From contig NZ_CP035423.1 in the NCBI RefSeq assembly GCF_004123675.1, positions 1 to 59,982 of the forward strand: DNA of 59,982 nt, given 5' to 3'. A program made the position numbers and the translations under genes. This DNA is from Leisingera sp. NJS204 (GTDB lineage Bacteria; Pseudomonadota; Alphaproteobacteria; Rhodobacterales; Rhodobacteraceae). Numbering within the stretch: position 1 is the first letter of the stretch; each line of letters begins with the position of its first letter. Below the pieces are notes generated by a model that saw only the letters and a program-made list of their open reading frames with translations, made no database searches and was not told where the DNA came from. Shown piece after piece: positions 26,567-35,458 of the stretch.

Positions 26567-27355
26567 CTAACGCGATCTGCCGCCGTCGCTGCGAGTCTGG
26601 TCCGGTAAGAACCGGGCTTTGGTTTCTCGATCCATCAACACTTCATAGGTTTTGGCGACTTTGCCAATGTGATCAATCGCGGCTTGCTTTTCTTGCGAGT
26701 GCGGCATGTCCGCGATAGCCGATTTGATCGTTTCCAGATAGTCACGAACTGCGGCTTGTGCTTTGTCGCCTGTTTGTGTGCGATCAGGGTCAATCGCATA
26801 AGTAATTGCAGCCTTGAGCAGATCAGACGGGCCAGAACGGGAGATATGCGATGCCATTATCCAGCCTTCCCGGTTAATCCTTTCTGAATGCAGCTCGTGC
26901 CCTGCCCTTTCTGTGAGCTGGCGCAAAAACTCCGTCTGAGTGCGGCCATTCCCTTCGCGGAACGGGTGAACGAAATTGAGGTTGGCTATAACTTCGGCAG
27001 CGTAATCACTGAACTTGTCGGCATTCAAGCCGCGCCCGTAATTCTCGGCCTTTCTCAAACTCCGCTCAACATCCGCCATCCCCAGATCAATCCGCCCAGG
27101 TGGCAGGAAGTAACTACCGCCTTTCCCTATGCCTACTGTTCTATACTCCCCAGCCCAATCGTACACGTCTTGAAACAGGTGTTTGTGAATAGCTCTGACA
27201 TGAGCTGCATCCAGATTGCCAGAAGGTGCGCCTTGTCGGGTCCGGGCCAGAACCATCAGGCGTTCCGCCCTATCAAGTTCTTCGCTGTCCCGAATACCCA
27301 ATTTGTTCTTTAGAACCTTGAAGTCTGGCGGGTAGCAATATCGCTCGTCAGCCAT
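26567..27355 (-). CDS. Fic/DOC-family protein with altered active-site motif
   Basis: A 262-residue Fic-domain protein. The core motif reads HPFREGNGRTQT at about residues 130-141, whereas the AMPylating Fic consensus is HxFx(D/E)GNGRxxR. The last Arg is Thr here, so ATP positioning may differ. A flap-like segment (GGSYFLPPG) precedes the motif. Typical Fic enzymes transfer AMP or phosphate groups to target proteins and can act as toxins. The gene overlaps an upstream small gene by 8 bp, as in toxin-antitoxin pairs. Substrate unknown. Confidence 0.88.
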   Translation of the reverse strand: MADERYCYPPDFKVLKNKLGIRDSEELDRAERLMVLARTRQGAPSGNLDAAHVRAIHKHLFQDVYDWAGEYRTVGIGKGGSYFLPPGRIDLGMADVERSLRKAENYGRGLNADKFSDYAAEVIANLNFVHPFREGNGRTQTEFLRQLTERAGHELHSERINREGWIMASHISRSGPSDLLKAAITYAIDPDRTQTGDKAQAAVRDYLETIKSAIADMPHSQEKQAAIDHIGKVAKTYEVLMDRETKARFLPDQTRSDGGRSR

Positions 27356-27581
27356 TCAGCTTTACAATTTTGCTGTTTGGCTGGGGCTTAGTGCGATACC
27401 GGCGTTTCACTCGCGCGATCACAAACCGAGCTTGCCGGTCGCCTGACCAGCCTTTGTTTTCCATCCGCCGGAACAGCTCAATTTCTTCATCCGTTGCGGG
27501 CGAGTTTTCGACTTCTTGCATGGCAAACCCATGCCGCAAGCGCTTGGAACGAATGCCGTCATATCGTTCGCTGAGAGCCAT
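27348..27581 (-). CDS. Small protein paired with Fic, possible antitoxin
   Basis: A 77-residue basic protein starting MALSERYDGIRSKRLR, with a central acidic helix (ATDEEIELFRRMENKGWSGDRQARFVIARV). It overlaps the fic start by 8 bp and lies upstream, the usual place for small Fic-inhibiting partners of the VbhA/YhfG kind. I cannot identify the (S/T)xxxE(G/N) inhibitory motif with certainty, so the role is inferred from the pairing. Confidence 0.7.
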   Translation of the reverse strand: MALSERYDGIRSKRLRHGFAMQEVENSPATDEEIELFRRMENKGWSGDRQARFVIARVKRRYRTKPQPNSKIVKLNG

Positions 27582-27582
27582 T

Positions 27583-27864
27583 TTAAACCTCTTCAGTCTT
27601 GTGGAAGGTGATCAGGTTCCCCGCCAGATCGCCCCGAATTGCTACCGAGTCTGCGGGATAATACCTTTTGATGCCAGCAGTCTTTTGCGCCCAAAGAGCT
27701 GAGGCTAAGCCCGGATCGTCCGGCATGTTGTCAATAACCTCGCCACCCAACACTTGAGTAAGGTCTGCTGTCATCATCACGACGACCGGACCACCGAGGT
27801 TTGCCCCATGAATGCCGCTCAGCTCGTCTTGCGTACATTCGTGTGAATTTGCCTGATCACTCAT
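27583..27864 (-). CDS. Hypothetical protein upstream of the Fic pair
   Basis: A 93-residue soluble protein with no recognised domain. It contains a VVVMMTADLTQVLGGEVID segment and a C-terminal SVAIRGDLAGNLITFHK. Its stop lies directly before the start of the 77-residue gene, so the three minus-strand genes form one transcription unit. Confidence 0.6.
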   Translation of the reverse strand: MSDQANSHECTQDELSGIHGANLGGPVVVMMTADLTQVLGGEVIDNMPDDPGLASALWAQKTAGIKRYYPADSVAIRGDLAGNLITFHKTEEV

Positions 27865-27875
27865 TTCTGCCTGTT

Positions 27876-27899
27876 CTCCAAAAAACGATCATTTTGGAG
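27876..27899. promoter_or_regulatory. Operator-like inverted repeat CTCCAAAA-N8-TTTTGGAG
   Basis: CTCCAAAA (27876-27883) and TTTTGGAG (27892-27899) are perfect inverted arms, just upstream of the Fic-operon start (27864). TTTTTTGGAGGA recurs at 28003 before the recombinase gene, and two tGTCCAAAA/TTCCAAAA half-sites lie between. It is probably a binding site for a regulator or for the recombinase in this divergent region. Confidence 0.5.
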
Positions 27900-28016
27900 A
27901 CTAGGCTACTGGCTGGGCTGAAGGCCAGAAGTTTTGGCACTATCGTGTCCAAAAACCCTTCCAAAAACCACAGTGTCCAACTAGTGTTTTTATATGCGTT
28001 TTTTGGAGGATTTGCA

Positions 28017-28790
28017 ATGCAGGAATGCGCCGCTGGTGGCAAGATCGTCGGCTACGCTCGTGTGTCGAAGGCTGACCAGTCTCTGGCCCAGCAGGTCGCT
28101 CAGCTTCGGGCGCTTGGATGTGATGAGATCTACACGGACCAGCTGAGCGGTAAGAATGCCCGTCGAGAAGGGCTGCAATCTGCCCTCGATACGCTGACTG
28201 CGGGGGACCAGCTGGTAGTTCCTGCCTTTGACCGCCTGGGCCGCAATCAGCGCGATCTTTTAAACATCGCGCAAGAGCTGGATGAAAAAGGTATCGCTCT
28301 GCGTTCCTTGCGCGAGGACATTGACACACGAACCCCTCTTGGCCGCATGTTCTATTCGGTATGTGCGATGTTCGCGCAATTCGAACGCGATGTGATTTCA
28401 GACCGGACGAAAGCGGGCCTGGCGGCCGCCAAGGCTGCGGGCCGTCGCGGAGGCCGGCCAAAGGCGATGGACGCCGATATGCGGAATGCCATTGAACAGA
28501 AGTTAGTCGGCACATGCCTTAGCATTGCCAAGATCGCGAAAGAGCATGGGGTGAGTTCCAGCACGATCTACAATGCTTTTCCTGGAGGGCGAGCAGCCTT
28601 GATCGCAAAGCGCTTCAAGGTGGTGTCCGATTTCTCAGTAGGGCTAGACCGTTTCCAGGTGGTCGAGGATAGGACGTCAGGAGATTTCTACTGGCGCATG
28701 ATTGGTGACACCCCTAACCAGGTGCGGGCGCCATATGGTCCGTTCCCAACCGCCGATGATGCAGCAACTGCACTGCGGCAGTTGCTTTAG
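28017..28790 (+). CDS. Serine recombinase (resolvase/invertase family) with C-terminal extension
   Basis: A 257-residue recombinase. The catalytic-serine motif YARVSKADQSL, the FDRLGRNQRDLL motif and RTKAGLAAAKAAGRRGGRP are all present. A helix-turn-helix (LSIAKIAKEHGVSSSTIYNAF) follows, then about 60 extra residues beyond the usual resolvase end. GGAGGA precedes the ATG at 28017. The longer frame from 27801 is not used. A role in plasmid multimer resolution or in insertion of this region is plausible. Confidence 0.9.
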   Translation: MQECAAGGKIVGYARVSKADQSLAQQVAQLRALGCDEIYTDQLSGKNARREGLQSALDTLTAGDQLVVPAFDRLGRNQRDLLNIAQELDEKGIALRSLREDIDTRTPLGRMFYSVCAMFAQFERDVISDRTKAGLAAAKAAGRRGGRPKAMDADMRNAIEQKLVGTCLSIAKIAKEHGVSSSTIYNAFPGGRAALIAKRFKVVSDFSVGLDRFQVVEDRTSGDFYWRMIGDTPNQVRAPYGPFPTADDAATALRQLL

Positions 28791-29219
28791 GTGCAATTCG
28801 CTGCTGGTGCAGCCTGGGTAGGATCGTGCGCCCGCTTTGCGCAGAAAGTGACCTTTGCCAAGCCGTGTTGGATAGCATGCTCTGCCGATCCCGGAAGAAC
28901 CACAGCCCATGGTCTAGAAAGGAGACCCAGATCAACCTGAATAGGCCACCGTAGTGCCTCACCTATGTCTCAGGGGGGGAGCAGGAAGGCCGAGGAAGAT
29001 TGAATAAATCCAGACCGATAAGCGTTGAGTTTAAACACCACGTTTCGAGCGCGCGCACCTCGGAGCCAAACACCGAAAAGTGTGGAGAACCACCTTTCAT
29101 CATTGACAGCAGTACAGCAAAAGATCAGCTTTCCAGAAACAGGATGCGAAATGATTTCGCTCTGATCGGAAAAGTTCTCGGAAAAATCAACCCGAGGCGC
29201 TGCACGTTGAGAGGCCAAC
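28791..29219. other. Gene-free stretch before the orphan parA
   Basis: About 430 bp. Base composition falls towards AT from about 29000 on, matching the following gene. No convincing gene or palindrome is seen; a short TTG-started frame at 29000-29248 overlaps the parA start and is not supported. Confidence 0.4.
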
Positions 29220-30293
29220 ATGACTACAAATATTTATGCATTCTATAATAATAAGGGTGGCGTTGGAAAAACAACATTATGTCAAAATGCAGCCTGCCTG
29301 TACGCCGATAAAAACCCAGACGAGCTGGTGTTAGTAATAGACTTATGCCCTCAAGCCAATATCTCCCAGTTCCTTCTGGGAGGAGGCAGGAAAGGGTACA
29401 ACGCAAACCAAAAACTACAATCTCAAGCTACGCGAAGAAACATTGTAGGATTCATGGATTGGCTCCTCAAAGGAAATTCAGCTTTTACGAGCATCCCCGC
29501 CAGTTACATGCATCGAGTCAGCAGATATAACCCTGCCATCACTAAGAACGTTCATCTCATTGCCGGAGATTCTTTCCTGGAATCATTGGCTTTGGCACTA
29601 AACTTTGCAACAATGAACCCTGGAAATGTTAATGCTTGGAAGGAGTATGTGACTGCAATCAGGAGGTTGTGCGATTACGAATTAGCTAAGACGGAGTATG
29701 ATACCATGACTGTCTTCATAGACTGCAACCCAAGCTTCTCCGTTTATACACAAATGGCGCTTGTTTCCTCTGACAATATCATACTTCCCGTTATGGCAGA
29801 TTTCAGCTCACTGGAAGGTATTAAAGGTATAATGATGCTTCTCTATGGGAAGTATCCGTCGTCAGCTGCAAAAACGTACGCTGACAAAGTTCTTACATTC
29901 AACAAGCAAATAAATACTTTCGGACTTAGCTTGCCGAATATTTTTGAAATTCCATTTAACAACTTTACTGCCAATATGGGAGTTGCAAATGCGTATGGGT
30001 CAATCAGGAACGAAATTTCTGAATTCGCCTGGCAGCAGTATAAATCTGACCCGTCGATTTTCGCTCAACCAGTCACACCCCCGACAAGCAACAAGCAGTG
30101 GGAGGCAATTTACATGTCAAACGTAAAAGATTTTCACACTTCTGGAAAAGTTTCAGCCAGCTTGGGTATACCTCTACACAAGCTTCCGCAGCGCGCATCA
30201 TACACAATGCCAGATGGAACAGAAATAAAACTTCCAAAGGACAATTATCGCGACTCCCTTATACACCTTTCGAATTTTGTAAATAAGTTGTAG
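29220..30293 (+). CDS. Orphan ParA/MinD-like ATPase, AT-rich
   Basis: A 357-residue P-loop ATPase. The deviant Walker A KGGVGKTT is at the N-terminus, VLVIDLCPQANISQFL is the A' region (Cys where ParA usually has Asp), and FIDCNPSFSVYTQMAL is the Walker B region. The C-terminal 120 residues (from NNFTANMGVANAYG) are not typical of partition ParA. No ParB follows and the gene is visibly richer in A/T than its neighbours, which suggests recent acquisition. A role in positioning or defence is possible but unsupported. Confidence 0.85.
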   Translation: MTTNIYAFYNNKGGVGKTTLCQNAACLYADKNPDELVLVIDLCPQANISQFLLGGGRKGYNANQKLQSQATRRNIVGFMDWLLKGNSAFTSIPASYMHRVSRYNPAITKNVHLIAGDSFLESLALALNFATMNPGNVNAWKEYVTAIRRLCDYELAKTEYDTMTVFIDCNPSFSVYTQMALVSSDNIILPVMADFSSLEGIKGIMMLLYGKYPSSAAKTYADKVLTFNKQINTFGLSLPNIFEIPFNNFTANMGVANAYGSIRNEISEFAWQQYKSDPSIFAQPVTPPTSNKQWEAIYMSNVKDFHTSGKVSASLGIPLHKLPQRASYTMPDGTEIKLPKDNYRDSLIHLSNFVNKL

Positions 30294-30790
30294 CCGAATG
30301 AATATTTTCTTAGCATAACGATGTTGGTTTGGAAAAGGTTACCTGTGTTCGTTATGCTGAGAATGTCTGGAGAAAACCACCCGGATACGATGTTTGCAAT
30401 CCGAACGCCGGATAAGTGCAATCTGCAACAGATAGCGGTAGCACGCAGTCAGGTGACGTCAGACGACCTTCTCTTCTGCATCCACAGCTAGGCCAATCGT
30501 AACCGTCCGGTCTGCCCGCACTGACGATGATCGTTAGTGAGGGATAATGTCCATTAGCGAACAAGTGGACATTATCGAGGTTGGGCATGGCAACCCGGCC
30601 ATTGATGCAAGCTGCAGCATTTTGGGTTGGGTCAATGAGCATGTCGCGGGACTTAGCCGCCTTTCGCTCTTGCCGCCAATACTAACGCAGCATTTCTATG
30701 TATGAGTGGCGCCAATCATGCGCATTGGCGCCCGCAAGGGGGACTTGCGGGCGCCATGAATCTATCTATGGGGCAGTAGAAGCTTTGCGA
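30294..30790. other. Gene-free stretch with three strong hairpins
   Basis: No secure gene. GATAATGTCCA (30543-30553) and TGGACATTATC (30566-30576) form an 11-bp perfect inverted repeat. At 30708-30755 are two overlapping hairpins (listed separately). A 52-codon frame (30547-30705) begins inside the first repeat and is not supported by a ribosome-binding site. Confidence 0.5.
30708..30755. terminator. Two overlapping, mutually exclusive hairpins
   Basis: GGCGCCAAT (30708-30716) pairs with ATTGGCGCC (30724-30732). GGCGCCCGCAAG (30727-30738) pairs with CTTGCGGGCGCC (30744-30755). The two share GGCGCC at 30727-30732, so only one can form fully. They lie about 35 bp after the end of the minus-strand lipoprotein gene and may terminate or regulate it. 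Confidence 0.5.
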
Positions 30791-30994
30791 CTACTCGCCT
30801 GCACCTACAATGGCCTTGCCTCCGCGGTAGACCAGTTTTCCGGCACCTACTGCACCCTTGGCAACAACCTTGGTTGTGCCGGCGGCAATGCCGACTGTGT
30901 TGTCGATTGCTTGATCCGACGAGCAAGCAGACACAGCAAATCCTACAGAGATCAGAGCTGCGATGGTCATTTTGCGGATAGCGTCATGTTTCAT
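30791..30994 (-). CDS. Small lipoprotein
   Basis: A 67-residue protein with a lipoprotein signal (MTIAALISVGFAVSAC; lipobox VSAC). The short mature part is rich in Gly/Ala/Val/Lys (GTTKVVAKGAVGAGKLVYRGGKA). The start at 30994 has AAGGAGACCGAA before it; the longer frame to 31093 lacks such a site. It is divergent from the LysR gene, which may control it. Function unknown. Confidence 0.75.
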   Translation of the reverse strand: MKHDAIRKMTIAALISVGFAVSACSSDQAIDNTVGIAAGTTKVVAKGAVGAGKLVYRGGKAIVGAGE

Positions 30995-31200
30995 TTCGGT
31001 CTCCTTTTCCCAACAAAAGGGATTACTGAAAGTGGAGACGGACTTGGGGCCGTTGCGTTGGGGCATCGTCCCCATCACGCTTTTCAGCGGCACATCAGTT
31101 GCTTCAGCCCGCCTCCACAGCTTCTAAATAGGGGGTTCTTTCAGAGCAGAAAAACGAATAAGAAATATACATATCTCAAGTAACGCTTATGGGTGCCGTG

Positions 31201-32145
31201 ATGGACATCAACCTGGTCCGGACTTTTCTTGAAGTTGCTGCCACCGGATCTTTCGTGAACGCCAGCGAACGGCTGTTTGTCACACAGTCTGCTGTCAGTC
31301 TTCGCGTGCAGCGGCTGGAGGATGCATTAGGAAAACCTCTGTTCACACGTTCTAAGGCCGGCGCAGAACTGACGTCCGCGGGCCGCGAATTTGAACGCTA
31401 CGCTTTATCCCTGATCAAAATCTGGGAGGAGGCGCGCCAGCAGGTGGGGGTGCCGGAAGGCTATACCAAGTCCCTGACGGTCGGTGCGCAATATTCGCTT
31501 TGGCCCCGGCTGGGGTTTCGCTGGATCGACATCATGCAGCAGGAGATGCCCACCTTGAATATCCGGGCGGAGCTTGGCATGCCTGACCGGATCATGCGGT
31601 TTCTCATCGAAGGCGTCGTTCAAATCGGCCTGATGTACAATCCGCAACTTCGGCCCGGCCTTTCAGCACATAAGGTGATTGAAGAGGACCTGGTTCTTGC
31701 CGCCTCCTGGCCTGCGACGTTTGAAGAGATCGTTCCGCACTATGTCTTTGTCGACTGGGGGCCGGAATTTGTCCATGCCCACGCGCTTGAGCTGCCGGAT
31801 CTGACAAACCCAGGTCTTACATTGTCGCTTGGAGCGATGGCGGCGGATTATATCGTTTCCCGGCAGGCCGCGGCCTACCTGCCTGCACGCTACATCAAGA
31901 AATACCTGGATGAAGGCAGGCTGCATCTTGTACCTGATGCTCCGATGTTCCCGTACCCCGTCTGGTCGATCTGGAGGGACGACCTTGATCCGGAAGTCCG
32001 CGCAACCGCGGAGGCCACCCTTGTTGCAATCCAGTCACAAATCGACGCCGACCAAAACGCCGTCCTGGCTGAGCTGTGCGATATTAGTGCCAACCACACG
32101 GTCGAAGTGCTTGGAAATATTGAAGACGAGCATTCACATGAGTAA
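31201..32145 (+). CDS. LysR-type transcriptional regulator
   Basis: A 314-residue regulator. The N-terminal winged helix is clear: MDINLVRTFLEVAATGSF and ERLFVTQSAVSLRVQRLEDALGKPLF. The C-terminal part is a normal ligand-binding domain. The family usually starts at MDIN (31201); an ATG at 31189 adds four residues. Neither has a strong ribosome-binding site. It lies between a divergent lipoprotein gene and a codirectional DUF481 gene, one of which is the probable target. Confidence 0.92.
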   Translation: MDINLVRTFLEVAATGSFVNASERLFVTQSAVSLRVQRLEDALGKPLFTRSKAGAELTSAGREFERYALSLIKIWEEARQQVGVPEGYTKSLTVGAQYSLWPRLGFRWIDIMQQEMPTLNIRAELGMPDRIMRFLIEGVVQIGLMYNPQLRPGLSAHKVIEEDLVLAASWPATFEEIVPHYVFVDWGPEFVHAHALELPDLTNPGLTLSLGAMAADYIVSRQAAAYLPARYIKKYLDEGRLHLVPDAPMFPYPVWSIWRDDLDPEVRATAEATLVAIQSQIDADQNAVLAELCDISANHTVEVLGNIEDEHSHE

Positions 32146-32267
32146 TACTCGTTACATCATCAATTATTTCGAATTTCCCTAATCTCAACGGATTTCCTAT
32201 CTCCAGCATTGGCAGAGATGCCCCCGCCCATTCGGGACGGGTCACTTTGTTGGGAAAGGATAGACCC

Positions 32268-33092
32268 ATGAATAAACGCAATACTCTGGCTGCGTCGGTC
32301 CTGGCTCTTCTCGTGGCTGCACCTGTCTTCGCGCAGGGCGCAATCGTCGGGATCGAGGATCTGGACGACCGCATCGACGACATTCAGGAAGATGTTGGCG
32401 ACGAGCTGGCAGAAGGCCGAGACAAGGACCGCTTTGGCACCAACCAATATGCCCAAGGCTGGACCGGCAGCGCGTCGCTTGGCTTCTCCGGCACGACCGG
32501 CAACACCGACACCGCCGATCTGGATTTCGCAGGCCGTCTGCGCTACGGCAATGGCCCGTGGAACCACACCCTCGGCTTCGCCGGTGAGTTCTCGGAAGAT
32601 AATGACGTGCGCAACAAGGAAGAGATCTTCGTCACCTATGACGTGAACCGCTACTTCACCGAGCAATTCTACCTGTTCGGCCTGGGATCGGTACGTTACG
32701 ACGATTTCGACTCCAACCGTCTGGACGGCTTCATTGGCTTCGGCCCCGGCTACCGTGTGATCAACACCCCGGATCAGACCTGGCGGATCCAGGCCGGTCC
32801 TGGTGTGCGCTACGTCGAGGACCAGCTGGGCAATGACAGCACCGATTTCGCCGGCATTGCGGCATCGCGCTATTACTTCGCCATCAGCGAAACCGTGAAC
32901 TTGACTATGGACACAGATGTGCTGTTTTCGGACGAAGACACAGTGGTGACCAACGACCTAGGCTTCAACTTCAAGATGACCGACCGGCTGTCGACCCGTG
33001 TTTCCTACCGGACCGAATGGGACAGTGACCCGCTGCCGGGCCTGAAGAGCACCGACAACAAGCTTGGTGTGTCCCTGGTATACGGCTTCTGA
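32268..33092 (+). CDS. DUF481 outer-membrane protein
   Basis: A 274-residue exported protein. A signal peptide (TLAASVLALLVAAPVFAQ) is followed by an acidic helix (IEDLDDRIDDIQEDVGDELAEG). A beta-barrel of repeated amphipathic strands starts at GWTGSASLGFSGTTGNTDTADL and ends VSLVYGF, with aromatic C-terminal Phe. DUF481 proteins are salt- or stress-linked outer-membrane barrels. GGGAAAGGATAG precedes the ATG, and a strong terminator follows. Confidence 0.92.
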   Translation: MNKRNTLAASVLALLVAAPVFAQGAIVGIEDLDDRIDDIQEDVGDELAEGRDKDRFGTNQYAQGWTGSASLGFSGTTGNTDTADLDFAGRLRYGNGPWNHTLGFAGEFSEDNDVRNKEEIFVTYDVNRYFTEQFYLFGLGSVRYDDFDSNRLDGFIGFGPGYRVINTPDQTWRIQAGPGVRYVEDQLGNDSTDFAGIAASRYYFAISETVNLTMDTDVLFSDEDTVVTNDLGFNFKMTDRLSTRVSYRTEWDSDPLPGLKSTDNKLGVSLVYGF

Positions 33093-33118
33093 CGACGCCA
33101 CTTTTCCCTCGGTAACTT

Positions 33119-33145
33119 GGGGCGGAGCGATCCGCCCCCCCTTTT
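33119..33145 (+). terminator. Rho-independent terminator after the DUF481 gene
   Basis: GGGGCGG (33119-33125) pairs with CCGCCCC (33132-33138) around AGCGAT and is followed by CCCTTTT. It begins 26 bp after the stop codon. Confidence 0.75.
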
Positions 33146-33349
33146 CCAAACATCCAATGCGGGGGGGCATTCCCATGTCGAATTGGAAAAAACTGAATGA
33201 CCGGTCTGAACTTCGTTCCTGTTCCCGGACACCGGGGTAAAGTACCCCTGTCCAAGAAAGGAGCATGGAATGAGACAATCGAGGCGGATGATTGCGATCC
33301 CGTCGCACATTATCTGCGAATGAGATCAGATTAGGCAGGTTCACTTCAG

Positions 33350-33742
33350 TCATTCATCTGCACCTTCCTCTAAATTCTCACTCTTGCCGCCCTTCAAACC
33401 TAAGGCGGATGCGAGTTTTTCTTGTGTATTTGGCCGCGGTGTTCGGCGGCCAGTTTCAAAGTTGGAGATCGTCGAGACGGTGACGCCAGACGTAGTTGCC
33501 AGGTCTTCTTGGGACATGGATTTTGCAATCCGAGCCTGGCGGCATTCGGGGCCGGTCAGGATCATACGCCAGCTCGACGGCCCTTTCTGGTTTATCTCTA
33601 TGCCCATCCGGACAAGCCGCCACCTGGCCGTCGAGTAGCTAAGCTCTAAGGCTTCAGCGGCTTTTTCAATCGTTCCAAGCGCTTCGTACTGTTGTGCAAG
33701 TTCACGCCATTCTTCAGGAAATTCAGACATATCAGCTTTCAT
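33350..33742 (-). CDS. Helix-turn-helix (XRE-type) regulator with N-terminal HTH-like extension
   Basis: A 130-residue protein. The C-terminal half is a Cro/CI-type HTH (CRQARIAKSMSQEDLATTSGVTVSTISNFETGRRTP). The N-terminal half (GTIEKAAEALELSYSTARWRLVRMGIEI) looks like a second, inversion-type HTH. It probably binds DNA near its own promoter. Target not known. Confidence 0.82.
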   Translation of the reverse strand: MKADMSEFPEEWRELAQQYEALGTIEKAAEALELSYSTARWRLVRMGIEINQKGPSSWRMILTGPECRQARIAKSMSQEDLATTSGVTVSTISNFETGRRTPRPNTQEKLASALGLKGGKSENLEEGADE

Positions 33743-33852
33743 TTGTAACTAGATATTAGTTACGCACACGCCTGCTCGGCGTCAACTGCCTGCTTCCATC
33801 GTTCTTGAGACTTTAAAACTAGCGGACCGGTTCCTGTGCGGGACTACTGGTG

Positions 33853-34279
33853 CTATCGGCCGTCGTTTGTACAGATACCGGAGCCGCGCCGCTGAGCCTG
33901 GTTTCCGCTGAGTTCTGTTGCCGAAACGGAGATTTTCATGTTTTGGGTGTTCAGCACCGCGCGGTACTGCACGTCAGTCGCCTCTTGGCTTTCAGGGCCG
34001 CCCGGTTGTTGGATAACCCACTCCAAGACATGAATCTGCACTGCTCTGTTTTACGTCAGCCTGCACAGCTTGTTCGTAGGTTTCCATGACCCCGCCGCGT
34101 CTGACTGTAGCAAGATTCTGATCCAGTTGCAGGTGAAATGCTATTTTGGCTGGGAAATGGCGGCTGCCCGCAAACGGTTCCACATCACAGATAAGGGTTT
34201 CGGCCGCCGATGAAAGGCCAGGTGCGCCTGCAATGGAGAGCAAAGCGGCCAAGGCAGCTGAGAGGTAATGTGCCTGCAT
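33853..34279 (-). pseudogene. Small secreted protein, apparently frameshifted
   Basis: The first frame (34279-33992) starts with a signal peptide (MQAHYLSAALAALLSIAGAPG) and continues CDVEPF...AKIAFHL. After about 34040 a second frame (to 33853) carries DVQYRAVLNTQNMKISVSA and ends RGSGICT, which reads like the natural C-terminus of a small beta-rich secreted protein with one disulfide. One base gained or lost between 34040 and 33992 explains it. Sequencing error is not excluded. Confidence 0.5.
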
Positions 34280-34480
34280 CTAATTCTCCTGGAATTTGCC
34301 ACCGCACCCCGGCTGCTCTTATGTGCATTGAAGCGTTTAGCGCCCTTGGGGTGCGTATGAGGGGCGCCTTTTTACCCTGCTTCGAGGGTAACAGCGTCGA
34401 ACAATCGCCTCAATCGAGAGCTGATTTGGATTTTAGTCGTCGCGCTTCGGTGGAATGCTCGCACAACTCCAGAACTCACA

Positions 34481-34840
34481 CTACGCGGCAAGGGTTTTCG
34501 CTAGGGAGAGCAGCTGCGTTCGGCTTTTCTCAGGGATGCCGTAATAAGCTCGCACCAGGTCAACGGCTTCTTTTGCGAACAGCGGGTCAGTGCTTATGTC
34601 AGTTTCCCTTTCTGCTCGCGCGTCAATTTCAAGGCCCTCAAAAAAATAAGGTACTTTGACCTTTAGTGCTTCTGCTATTTCCCAAAGCCTCGATGCGCTA
34701 ACCCGGTTGGCGCCGGTCTCGTACTTCTGAACTTGCTGGAATTTTACATTGCATCGAGCCGCGAGATCCTGTTGCGACATGCCTTTCATCCAGCGCTGAT
34801 GCCGAATGCGTTTGCCCACATGTTGGTCAATTGGGTTCAT
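34481..34840 (-). CDS. XRE-family transcriptional regulator
   Basis: A 119-residue protein with the alphaproteobacterial XRE layout. VGKRIRHQRWMKGMSQQDLAARCNVKFQQVQKYETGANRV forms the HTH, and LVRAYYGIPEKSRTQLLSLAK ends the protein. It points away from the repeat module that starts at 34919, and its promoter lies in the 80-bp gap before it. Confidence 0.9.
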   Translation of the reverse strand: MNPIDQHVGKRIRHQRWMKGMSQQDLAARCNVKFQQVQKYETGANRVSASRLWEIAEALKVKVPYFFEGLEIDARAERETDISTDPLFAKEAVDLVRAYYGIPEKSRTQLLSLAKTLAA

Positions 34841-34918
34841 GGTCTTGCTTTCTTAGCCGGTAAGGTGACGCCTCTTTACCTTCAATTTACGGTGGATCAA
34901 CTCTCGAACGAAAGTTTG

Positions 34919-35458
34919 CTGGGCAAATCCCGCGTTTTACGCGGGACCGGGCTCTAGTCGCGCGCCGGCAAGACCGGCGCGCTCCCCGAGCCTGCCGCCC
35001 TGCCCCTCCCTGCGCTTGGGAGCTGCGCGCGGCGTCTCTCCGAGCCACCGCGCGCAGCGGCGCATGGTCGTTTCAGGGCGTCAGTCTCGGCCCTTCGGGT
35101 GACGATCTTCCCTCGGCTTCGCCTCGGCCTTTTGCGGGTGTCCGCGACCGACCAGGTGCACGCCTGCAGCCAATCACCTTCTTGAAATATCCTCGGGGGA
35201 GCGTGCGAAGCGCGCCGGGGGCAGACAGCCCCCGCAGCCGCCCAGGGCGGCTTTCGATGCCTGACCTTCCCACAAGTCGGCTCGCTTCCCTTCGCTTTGT
35301 GTGGGCGCGGTCAGCTCGCCGCCTGCAAGGCCCGCCCCCGGCCCCGGCCGGGAGCGGGCTGGAAAGCTCCGGCATCGAGGACGCGGGGATCCGCGCGTCC
35401 CGCGCAGATCGCAGGTTCTTTTGACCTTCGCGCCAGGGCGCTGCGCGGCCGGAAAACC
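34919..35458 (+). repeat. Module A, copy 1: GC-rich hairpin array
   Basis: A 540-bp non-coding GC-rich segment repeated at 42763-43271 (one 31-bp deletion and scattered changes) and partly at 48557-48843. It is a chain of hairpins: CCCGCG-loop-CGCGGG at its start, GCGCGCCGG-CAAGA-CCGGCGCGC, GGGGGCAGACAGCCCCC and GCCGCCCAGGGCGGC. Most differences between copies fall in loops or keep pairing. It ends GGAAAACC, where an insertion (35459-37933) separates it from module B. All copies have the same orientation as the genes that follow. Confidence 0.88.

Noticed and set aside
29000..29248. An 82-codon TTG-started frame before the orphan parA
   Set aside because: No ribosome-binding site, and it overlaps the parA start by 29 bp; composition matches the AT-rich spacer.
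30547..30705. A 52-codon frame starting inside the 30543-30576 inverted repeat
   Set aside because: No ribosome-binding site, and the start is in a hairpin arm; could be real but I cannot support it.
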